Assembly (NCBI RefSeq): GCF_002005205.3
Contig: NZ_CP019702.2
Span: forward strand, 1,051,001-1,115,000
Source of the DNA: Rhizobium rhizogenes
Lineage (GTDB): Bacteria; Pseudomonadota; Alphaproteobacteria; Rhizobiales; Rhizobiaceae
DNA length: 64,000 nucleotides
Direction: 5' to 3'
How positions within the stretch are numbered: position 1 is the first letter of the stretch; each line of letters starts with the position of its first letter. Shown piece after piece: positions 55,601 to 64,000 of the stretch. Made by a program: the position numbers and the translations under genes. The notes beneath the pieces were generated by a model. That model did not search any database. It worked only from the letters and a program-made list of their open reading frames with translations, and was not told the DNA's origin.

Positions 55601-56039
55601 TGCCGCCTTCGATCCAGGCATTTGCCTTGGGCAGTTCCCGGGTTTCGAGAAGGTCCGGCAGGATGCCGTATTTGATCGGTCCGAACAGCGCAGAGATGAC
55701 GCCGAAACCGAACAGGGCGACCATCAGCACGAAGATGGATGAAAAAGCGATGCCGACAACGGAGATAGCGGCAATGCCAATCTCGGCAAATTTCAGCCGC
55801 TCGGCCATCTGCGCCTTGTCGTGCTTGTCGGCAAGTTCGCCGCCAAGGGCGGACAAAAGCAGGAAGGGAGCGATGAAGATGCCGCCTGCAAGCGTCACCA
55901 GCGCTGCGCCTTCGGCGGCCATTGTCGCCAGAATGAGGAAGACAAGTGTCTGTTTGAGGAAGTTGTCGTTGAAGGCGGACAGGAATTGCGTCCAGAATAG
56001 CGGCGCGAATTTCCTCGTTTTCATTAGACTATCGTGCAT
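52644..56039 (-). CDS. Fused MFS (LplT-like) / acyltransferase / acyl-ACP synthetase (Aas-type) protein
   Basis: 1131 residues in three parts. Residues about 1-400 form an MFS domain with 12 helices ('[20 protein letters not shown]', '[21 protein letters not shown]') like the lysophospholipid flippase LplT. About 430-620 is a PlsC-type acyltransferase with HX4D 'NHVSFLDG' and '[12 protein letters not shown]'. About 640-1131 is an AMP-forming acyl-ACP/CoA synthetase with P-loop '[20 protein letters not shown]' and '[33 protein letters not shown]'. In E. coli these are two proteins; the fusion would import and re-acylate lysophospholipids in the inner membrane. Full length. Confidence 0.9.
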   Translation of the reverse strand: [1131 protein letters not shown]

Positions 56040-56132
56040 GACGCTTTCCTTTGTCGATCGCGACTGTCATGCCACGGAGTTGTTATGTAATAGTTACAGA
56101 TCAAAACAACTCCGCAGCATCGTTAAATATTG

Positions 56133-56414
56133 CTAACTATCGCTGTCGCGATTGAACTTAACGAGCAACTTTTCGGTCTTGGCGTCCTCGATCTTCCGGA
56201 TCAGCTTTTCCGATTCCGAATTGTCACGCAAAGTCTTGGTAATATTCACCGTGGTCTGTACCAGCATGAGTATGCCCATGGCGAGATAGCCCTTGCCCCA
56301 CAGGTCGAGCGGCATCATCCAGAGGCCGAGCGCCAGCATGAAGGCGGCGGCGCCAAAGGAGATGTAGGAGAAGCTGACCCAGCTGGCGGAGTGTTTCTGA
56401 AAACTGTCGTTCAT
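56133..56414 (-). CDS. YiaA/YiaB-domain inner-membrane protein
   Basis: 93 residues with the two-helix YiaAB domain: 'SASWVSFSYISFGAAAFMLALGLWMMPLDLWGKGYLAMGILMLVQTTVNITKTLRDN', then a charged C-terminal tail. The domain has been seen in membrane proteins of unknown function, sometimes near phage-shock genes. It lies 36 bp after the PspA-like gene, so it is probably part of the same TetR-controlled operon. Confidence 0.87.
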   Translation of the reverse strand: MNDSFQKHSASWVSFSYISFGAAAFMLALGLWMMPLDLWGKGYLAMGILMLVQTTVNITKTLRDNSESEKLIRKIEDAKTEKLLVKFNRDSDS

Positions 56415-56450
56415 AATATTGATCCTTAATAAGATTTAGAAAAATGGTGT

Positions 56451-57137
56451 TCAGACGGTGGCGTCAAGACGGGTACGGAGACGTGCCAGCACGTCATCCG
56501 CAGAAGAGCGAAGCGGCGCGCCGCATCCGGCCTCCGCCAGACGTTCGATCAATCCGGCGGTGCGGGACGGACCCTCCATCTGCTTGAGAACGGCGGACAC
56601 CGTGTCGGTCTGCTTCTGGCGGTCGCGCAGACGTTCGAGTGTGCGTTCGGCATCATCCAGCGTCGCAAGGCCGACGCCGGAGGCAGCATGGTCGACCTTC
56701 TGGGCGGCATCGGTGGCGCGGGCCAGGCGCTCGCCACGCTGCAGATCCTTCAATCGGCCTTCCGCCAGACGAACGGTCGCCTTGAGCTTGGTAATGGCGC
56801 CAGAAAACTGTGCCAGAGCCTGCTCCGATGCGGTGCGTTCCGCCTCAAGGAAGGCGATCGCATCCGCGGCATCCAGCGCCAGGCCGTCATTTCCCTTCAA
56901 CAATGCGGCCAGGGTGCGTTCTTCCAGATCCGAGATCCGCGACAGGATCAGCGCATGCTGGCTACGTTCCTTCTCGTTCTGGGCAATCGCGACGGCCAGC
57001 GCGTGCTGGGCCGATTGAATGGATTGGGCTGCCTCTCTGATTTGCTGGGCCAGCAGAGGAATGGCATGCCGATCCGTCGCTGCCTGTTCCGCGGCATGAG
57101 CCTTGCCGCGTAGAAGTGTTGCAATAAGGTTGAACAT
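56451..57137 (-). CDS. PspA/IM30-like envelope-stress protein
   Basis: 228 residues from ATG 57137, chosen because GGAG lies eight bases upstream; a longer frame to 57161 runs into the operator region. Nearly all-helical and coiled-coil, with 'LLAQQIREAAQSIQSAQHALAVAIAQNEK', 'ERTLAALLKGNDGLALDAADAIAFLE' and 'SEQALAQFSGAITKLKATVRLAEGRLKDLQ', the PspA repeat style. PspA-class proteins coat and stabilise stressed inner membrane. It leads a two-gene operon with the YiaA/B gene and faces a TetR regulator. Confidence 0.82.
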   Translation of the reverse strand: MFNLIATLLRGKAHAAEQAATDRHAIPLLAQQIREAAQSIQSAQHALAVAIAQNEKERSQHALILSRISDLEERTLAALLKGNDGLALDAADAIAFLEAERTASEQALAQFSGAITKLKATVRLAEGRLKDLQRGERLARATDAAQKVDHAASGVGLATLDDAERTLERLRDRQKQTDTVSAVLKQMEGPSRTAGLIERLAEAGCGAPLRSSADDVLARLRTRLDATV

Positions 57138-57154
57138 CAAACATCTCCGGTTTA

Positions 57155-57167
57155 TGAACACTGTTCA
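57155..57167. promoter_or_regulatory. TetR operator half of triple array, site 1
   Basis: TGAAC-ACT-GTTCA. First of three copies of TGAAC-N3-GTTCA within 76 bp between the PspA-like and TetR genes. It lies closest to the PspA start (18 bp). Confidence 0.65.
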
Positions 57168-57190
57168 CGAACAGAGATGTGCCACGAAAA

Positions 57191-57203
57191 TGAACGTTGT
57201 TCA
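57191..57203. promoter_or_regulatory. TetR operator, site 2
   Basis: TGAAC-GTT-GTTCA, same pattern as site 1, centre-to-centre distance 36 bp. Middle of the divergent intergenic region. Confidence 0.65.
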
Positions 57204-57209
57204 ATAATT

Positions 57210-57230
57210 ATTTTGAACGACGTTCAAAAT
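57210..57230. promoter_or_regulatory. TetR operator, site 3 (perfect 21-bp palindrome)
   Basis: ATTTTGAACG-A-CGTTCAAAAT, ten-base perfect arms containing TGAAC-N3-GTTCA. Centre 23 bp from site 2 and 10 bp before the regulator's start codon, so binding would block the regulator's own translation-start region. Strongest of the three sites. Confidence 0.75.
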
Positions 57231-57240
57231 TCTGGAAAGG

Positions 57241-57858
57241 ATGGTTAATATGGGTCGCCGGGAAGAAAAACGGGAATATCTGAAGGCGAGACTGCTTGAA
57301 TCGGCACGGGATCGTATTGCGCGCGACGGGCTTGGCAATCTGCGCGCCCGGGACGTGACGCAGGATGCCGGCTGCGCGCTTGGCGGCCTTTATAGCGCAT
57401 ATGCGGATCTTAATGACCTGGTCATTCATGTGAACTCGATGACGCTGAAGGCTCTTGAGCAATCGCTGGCACTGGCCGAGGTTAAGGACAGGTCGCCGGC
57501 GGACCGCCTGCGCAATCTGGCGCAGGGCTATCTTAAATTCGCGCTTGCCAACCGCAACCTGTGGAAAGCTTTGTTCGACCACTATCTACCGGAAGGTACC
57601 CCTTCTCCCCAATGGCATCTCGACGAACACCTCTTTCTGTTGAGTATCATTGCAGAGCCTCTGCAAGAGTTACAGCCGGAGATGAGCGCGGAAGACAGAG
57701 CAGTGCGTGCTCGCACCCTGTTTGGAGCGGTCCACGGTATTATCAGCATCACGCTGGAAGCACGCTTCGTTGGCCTGCCACCGGAACGGCTGGAACGTGA
57801 ACTCGATGAGTTCATTATCATGATTGCCGCTGGTGCAGCGTCCCAGCGCGAGACCTGA
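57241..57858 (+). CDS. TetR-family transcriptional regulator
   Basis: 205 residues. N-terminal HTH 'YLKARLLESARDRIARDGLGNLRARDVTQDAGCALGGLYSAYADLNDLVIHVN' and a helical ligand/dimer domain with 'RNLAQGYLKFALANRNLWKALFDHYLPEGTPSPQW' and 'RTLFGAVHGIISITLEARFVGLPPERLERELDEFI'. The HTH resembles WHG/TetR_C_33-type regulators. It faces the PspA-like/YiaA operon across three TGAAC-N3-GTTCA sites, so it very likely represses both itself and that operon. The start at ATG 57241 has GGAAAGG upstream. Confidence 0.9.
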   Translation: MVNMGRREEKREYLKARLLESARDRIARDGLGNLRARDVTQDAGCALGGLYSAYADLNDLVIHVNSMTLKALEQSLALAEVKDRSPADRLRNLAQGYLKFALANRNLWKALFDHYLPEGTPSPQWHLDEHLFLLSIIAEPLQELQPEMSAEDRAVRARTLFGAVHGIISITLEARFVGLPPERLERELDEFIIMIAAGAASQRET

Positions 57859-58189
57859 AAAATTACAGGTCAATCCAGATTGATGCCATCGATGCCTGAT
57901 GGCGTTGCGTTCTCTCCTGCGGTTTAAAACCCTGAATAGTTCTTTATGGCCTGCACATAAACTGCAAACGCCATAGGCATTCTGCCCGTTTGACAAAGCA
58001 CCTTATCCCGGACCCCTTCACCTTCCCGAACTGCCCTGCCGTCTTCTCACAGAGAGCTGGTGGATCAATGAAGATTTCACGCTGACAAGCGAACCCTGCC
58101 CGCAGTCACTTCCCGTGGCGGCCCACATATCTCCGGTTCCAGTAAAGCGAGTTTCAAAGGTGCAATTAACAAACGCTGAAAACATCACC
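57859..58189. other. 331-bp intergenic stretch
   Basis: Between the TetR stop and the SIR2-family debris. A minus-strand frame at 58018-58302 ('LDLIEHIVKSSEGCEVMFSAFVNCTFETRFTGTGDMWAATGSDC') looks weakly coding and overlaps the SIR2 remnant; no start site or family supports it. Nothing else is seen. Confidence 0.3.
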
Positions 58190-59070
58190 TCACACCCCTC
58201 GCTGCTCTTCACGATATGCTCGATCAAATCGAGTTTCAGCGTGTCGCCCTGGCAAGGGAGGCTTTGGGTCATTGAAATCCCGTTCGTCGCCGGCGATGGC
58301 ATTGAGGAGATATCGGACCGGGGGAGTCATTCGCGCTGTAACCGACCAGAACCAGATGAAAGATTCGTGCCGCGTCATAAAGGAAAGACGTAATCTGGTG
58401 CCGCCGTAGGTAGAAATCCCCGAAGTCCTGGTCCGTTAGTATGAGTGCTGAGCCTTTCTCGCTCTTCCATCGAAGTTTTCCGTGGATATGCAGGACCCCA
58501 CCGAAGTCCGTCCTTCTGCTTGGATTGGGAATTTCGCCGAGCGCGAATGACGTGGCGGTCACCCGCTCGCTTTTGGCAGCCTCCGATAAGAGGCGATCAA
58601 AGTTAGTCGTCGCCAGGAGCGTTTGACCGAACCGTTGCCCCAGGTGAATGAGTGCGTTGTGGATCGGGTTGGGTGACCTCGTACGCGCCAGCACCTCGCG
58701 CGCAGCCCTTCGCATCGTACTTTCTTCGCTCGGGTCGCCGTCCAGACGCCGTTCCAGCATTCCCAGAACAACGTCGTATCGCGTTGGCAGAAGAACTTCA
58801 TTCGGTGCGTTGTGCGTCTGAAAGAGTACCTGGGACATTTTCCCAGGTCGCTTTCTTAGTGGTCCAAATCGTATCGATGGCCGCCGCGACTGTCGGATCG
58901 ACTTTCCGATAGATGTCAGCAACGGAACCTCCGAAATCAGGCAGGGAGGATGGGGCAGGATAAGACGCTCCAGCGCCGACGATGAACAGGACGTCACCGC
59001 GGTCTCGTGCCAGAAGCAGATATTCCGGCAAGCCTGGAAGACCTTTCCCAAGGTACACTTCTCCTGACAT
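58190..59070 (-). pseudogene. SIR2-family protein, frameshifted and C-terminally truncated
   Basis: Start ATG 59070 has GGGGGAAAC upstream. Frame 1 encodes 'FIVGAGASYPAPSSLPDFGGSVADIY' with the GAGAS nucleotide loop near residues 32-36, ending soon after 'ENVPGTLSDAQRT'. A frameshift near 58805 moves to 'NEVLLPTRYDVVLGMLERRLDGDPSEES', 'LLATTNFDRLLSEAA', 'GVLHIHGKLRW' (likely catalytic Asn-Asp/His set of SIR2-2 domains) and 'LILTDQDFGDFYLRRHQITSFLYDAARIFHLVLVGYSAND'. A second shift near 58320 continues as 'PPVRYLLNAIAGDERDFNDPKP' and stops at 58190. SIR2-domain proteins of this type are often NAD-consuming defence effectors. Confidence 0.8.
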
Positions 59071-59319
59071 GTTTCCCCCAAATCCACCCGACCTTCGAAC
59101 GCCCGTAATACATAGAGGTGCGCGCGGCAACTCTATGGAACTGCGATATTCTTGAAGGCAGGATATCGGGACACGCTTGGGCCCATCACGGATATCGGCA
59201 ATTGCGCTACGGGTTTGATCCGCGACTGCCAAGAGGCACATGAAGTTCTACAAATGGACCGCTGCACTGTTAGGCGGTCATGCTTCGAGCTAGTGAATAA
59301 TGGGCTGACGATTGACGAT

Positions 59320-59504
59320 CTCTATGGTGTCCTGACCACAGATCCCAATGATCTAGTCAAACCGATCCATGAAAAGGCAATGCCCGTTCTGCTATTAAAT
59401 AAAAATCTGGATGCGCGCGCCTTGGGATGAGGCGAGAGATCTTGCGCGACCCCTTGCCGAAAGCGATATCACCCTGATTGAACGTGAGCCTTACGGGTCA
59501 TAGA
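59320..59504 (+). pseudogene. SOS-response-associated peptidase (YedK/SRAP) C-terminal stub, frameshifted
   Basis: Reads 'DDLYGVLTTDPNDLVKPIHEKAMPVLL' then, in another frame from about 59410, 'APWDEARDLARPLAESDITLIERE' to a stop at 59504. This matches the end of SRAP proteins (xxLTTxPNxLVxxIHxxAMPVIL ... PWxEAxxLxRPLP). The His of 'PIHEKAMP' is a catalytic-site residue in the family. The N-terminal ~180 residues, with the catalytic Cys2 that covalently caps abasic DNA, are missing. Confidence 0.75.
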
Positions 59505-59717
59505 TCATCTCAAAGACGGGAGAGAGCACCCAATCACAGCCGCTTCCGTAACTGTTTTCGGCGGTTTCGCAATCGGAGCTCTAAGGACCTGAAAACCCAT
59601 CTGCTTTCACAGATGGGTCCCCACTTCGGGCGTCTTCTATTGAAGGCGAACAGGAGTTACCATCTTTGATGGCATCCCATCTCCCGGCTAGAATACCGAA
59701 ACCGAACCGGAGGCGCA

Positions 59718-60501
59718 ATGACTTCCCTTGCCGTAGCGATCGCGCGTGACTCTCGCGGGCCAACTTCTCTTTATCTCCTTACGGACAGCCGCATAACATG
59801 GGCCGAACCTACAGAGCGTTGGGGACCTTCGTATCACCGGGAAGCGCTGACGTCTTTGGATACTGCGGTGATGCCCACTTCATGCCAATGGCTCTCAGTC
59901 AGGTGATGAACCTGATAGCGTGTGGCGTTATGGACCTTACCGCAGCCACTGCCGAAGAACGCCACACGACCATGTTGGCTCAGCTTAAAAACTCACTAGA
60001 CCGAATTTCTACCAAGCACGTCTTGGACATGACACTATTCCATGGCGCACGGGAGGATGACGGAATGGAATGCAAATTTCGACTGTGGCGAAGTACCTAT
60101 AAGCCAAAGTTAAAGCGCTGGCACGGCGAGGAGTTGGCGATTGAAGACCGGTCATACCTTGCCAGAGTCGATGGAGCTGGCAAACCGACAGTAGAGAAAT
60201 TTGAAGCTAAAGCCTCCGAGAAACCAGCATCAGGTACGAGCCGCGCGGCAATCAACGCGTTTTGTGAAAGCCTCGACTCAGCGGCGGGCCTCCTCAATTT
60301 GTGGGCCTTTGGCGAATTGGACCAGCCAGACAATTTGGATTTTACTGGAAGGGACGCTTTTACATAGCAGGAATGGAGTATCCCGCTTCAGCGGGTCGCG
60401 AGGAAATTCTCTGGTTCAACGAGTTCTTTGAGCATTGCGATCCACAAACAGGTCACCGTCGGGTAGGTGCTCCGAGCCATAAAACGTCTCTTACGAGATA
60501 G
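59718..60501 (+). pseudogene. Proteasome-beta/HslV-like (Ntn-hydrolase-like) uncharacterised protein, frameshifted
   Basis: Reconstructed protein of about 260 residues over three frames. Frame 1 from ATG 59718 gives 'MTSLAVAIARDSRGPTSLYLLTDSRITW': Thr is residue 2, and 'YLLTDSRITW' matches the 'VLAADSRAT' strand of proteasome beta subunits and HslV, in which Thr1 becomes the nucleophile. A break near 59825 continues as 'TFVSPGSADVFGYCGDAHFMPMALSQVMNLI' to 60367. Another break near 60340 gives 'QFGFYWKGRFYIAGMEYPASAGREEILWFNEFFEHCDPQTGHRRVG' ending at TAG 60501. I know no function. Two shifts make it nonfunctional here. Confidence 0.65.
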
Positions 60502-60540
60502 GTGTGGTCACGGCTACAATCGTCCGCCGACCGGCTTTGG

Positions 60541-60642
60541 TTACCTTCGTCGTCGTCGGGAAATCGCCGCAAGGCCCCTGACTTCCGCAATGCCGACGCA
60601 TGCAGAGACCACAACGGCAACAGCAGCAATGATTTTGGACAT
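60541..60642 (-). CDS. Possible small membrane or secreted peptide
   Basis: 33 codons from ATG 60642 with GGTGAG upstream. 'SKIIAAVAVVVSACVGIAEVRG' is a hydrophobic, signal-peptide-like helix with a Cys, followed by 'LAAISRRRRR'. Small proteins like this are common in rhizobia, but it may be chance in a decayed region. Confidence 0.25.
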   Translation of the reverse strand: MSKIIAAVAVVVSACVGIAEVRGLAAISRRRRR

Positions 60643-60659
60643 ATCATACTCACCCCGCC

Positions 60660-60829
60660 GATCCTTCCTTCCTTTGAACGACAGGAAGTCCTCCATGTAC
60701 GCAGTCTTTCCTAGCAGGCTTCCCTGATATTGACCCACGTCGCGGCTGAAACCACCCCACTCGATAAGTGCTGGGCGACGGATTCGGCTGAGGTCAGGCG
60801 CGTCGCAACCTTGCAGGGTCCGCCAAGCA

Positions 60830-60830
<1 letters not shown>
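60660..60830. other. Gene-poor stretch before the recombinase fragment
   Basis: No frame here has convincing support. One plus-strand frame reads 'VAAETTPLDKCWATDSAEVRRV' and stops at about 60866; it could be leftover coding sequence of the damaged island. Nothing further is seen. Confidence 0.3.
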
Positions 60831-61508
<678 letters not shown>

Positions 61509-61642
61509 TTAACCGACTTTTTGCGTTCGCAAAAATGTCATTCCCAGCGCAAGTTCGCAGAACTTGTCGCGAGAGCGTAACCGCATTGCGGTTATGCTTG
61601 GTGCCGGAGCAAATTGCCGAAGGCGATTTGTCTCCTTTAAGG

Positions 61643-61662
61643 GACGCACGAGGCGTCTTTTT
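61643..61662 (+). terminator. Possible plus-strand terminator hairpin
   Basis: GACGC-ACGAG-GCGTC followed by TTTTT and an AT run. It lies between tRNA-fMet and 5S. It has no obvious plus-strand gene to serve, so it may be left from an earlier arrangement or block antisense reading into the rRNA genes. Confidence 0.4.
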
Positions 61663-61686
61663 ATTATTATTCTGGTCTTGAACGAC

Positions 61687-61711
61687 AAAAGGCCGCATGA
61701 GCGGCCCTTTT
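61687..61711. terminator. Bidirectional stem-loop between 5S and tRNA-fMet
   Basis: AAAAGGCCGC-ATGA-GCGGCC-CTTTT, six to ten paired bases with T runs on either strand, about 53 bp after the 5S 3' end. It could be a processing site or a partial terminator within the rRNA operon. Confidence 0.55.
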
Positions 61712-61763
61712 GTATCGGCTGGGCCGAATTTTGTGATTGAGAAGATTTGATGTTGCGTTTTGC

Positions 61764-61884
61764 AGACCTGGCAGCGACCTACTCTCCCGCGTCTTGAGAC
61801 GAAGTACCATTGGCGCTGGGGCGTTTCACGGCCGTGTTCGGAATGGGAACGGGTGCAGCCGCCCCGCGATAACCACCAGGTCGG
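61764..61884 (-). rRNA. rrf: 5S ribosomal RNA
   Basis: About 120 nt. Starts at GACCTGGTGGTTATCGCGGG and ends near GAGTAGGTCGCTGCCAGGTC, with the complementary ends pairing as helix I. The internal 'CCATTCCGAACACGGCCGTGAAACG' and 'GGTACTTCGTCTCAAGACG' are typical alphaproteobacterial 5S sequence. Ends are estimated to within a few bases. Confidence 0.93.
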
Positions 61885-62125
61885 CAAAACGCAACATGCT
61901 CCATGTTTTCACATGGAAACTGCTGTTTCGAGAAGCTGGAGAGCCAAAGCTCTATTTAATTTACACGTCTTTCTGTGACCGATCCGTATCCACCTTTGCT
62001 CAACAGTGAGCGAGGCAGCCATACAGACCAGAGGTCGTCGCGCCCTGTGGCGCGGCCCGTCCGGAGCCCATCGGGCGTCAGGACAGAACAGATCATCGAA
62101 CTTTGTTCGATGAACATATTCAATG

Positions 62126-64000
<1,875 letters not shown>

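Noticed and set aside
58115..58393. 92-codon plus-strand frame opposite the SIR2 remnant
   Set aside because: Antisense to recognisable SIR2 sequence; no start signal.
58190..60501. Frameshifts as sequencing errors
   Set aside because: Possible for one, but five or more breaks in three adjacent genes together with truncations, in a window whose other genes are intact, argue for real decay. Kept as pseudogenes with this caveat.

Overview
The window looks like chromosomal DNA of an alphaproteobacterium of the Rhizobium/Agrobacterium group. The evidence is high GC coding sequence, a very dense load of ABC and TRAP uptake systems joined to small catabolic operons, many GntR/LysR/AraC-type local regulators, and an rRNA operon in the order 23S-5S-tRNA-fMet with alphaproteobacterial 5S and 23S sequence. 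The genus is inferred from gene content and style; no species-level test was possible.

Layout. (1) 1-13.8 kb: sugar-acid catabolism. A TRAP transporter (dctPQM type) with an SDR dehydrogenase and an enolase-superfamily enzyme faces a GntR/FCD regulator across a 17-bp palindrome. Next come a convincing D-galactonate dehydratase (DgoD), an SDR and an L-idonate-5-dehydrogenase-like enzyme, with a second divergent GntR regulator, then a complete carbohydrate ABC importer. (2) 13.8-27.7 kb: quaternary-amine or (hydroxy)proline-betaine metabolism. A LysR regulator is divergent from a Rieske demethylase/reductase pair of the glycine-betaine monooxygenase type. Opposite lies a ten-gene operon: GntR, DapA-like lyase, aldehyde dehydrogenase, FAD amine oxidase, glycine-betaine/proline-type ABC importer (X-V-W-W), proline-racemase-superfamily enzyme and a GbdR-like GATase/AraC regulator. 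(3) 28.2-44.2 kb: a second accessory catabolic block. It holds LysR, carboxylesterase, spermidine/iron-type ABC importer, membrane dipeptidase, DsbA-fold isomerase and flavin monooxygenase. Divergent from it are a DszA/NtaA-type flavin monooxygenase with an SsuABC-like importer, a Cys/Met-metabolism PLP enzyme and an Lrp regulator. (4) 44.3-51.3 kb: single genes, including HxlR/quinone oxidoreductase, two GNAT acetyltransferases, an esterase, and a MerR-MFS pair.

(5) 51.35-52.64 kb: a decayed segment with a truncated, frameshifted thiolase, an AT-rich patch and minus-strand coding debris. (6) 52.6-57.9 kb: a 1131-residue LplT-Aas-type phospholipid-repair fusion, a YiaA/B-domain protein and a PspA-like envelope-stress protein. 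The last is controlled by a divergent TetR regulator with three visible TGAAC-N3-GTTCA operators. (7) 58.2-61.4 kb: a degraded island next to the tRNA. It holds a frameshifted SIR2-family gene, the C-terminal stub of an SOS-response-associated peptidase (YedK/SRAP), a frameshifted proteasome-beta-like protein whose second residue is Thr, and the C-terminal part of a large serine recombinase that reads straight into the 3' end of tRNA-fMet. (8) 61.4-64 kb: tRNA-fMet, 5S and the 3' two thirds of 23S rRNA, all on the minus strand.

The strongest candidates for new biology are the betaine/hydroxyproline cluster with its proline-racemase homologue carrying Gly in place of the second catalytic Cys, the decayed SIR2/proteasome-like island at the tRNA, and the PspA/TetR module with its triple operator.
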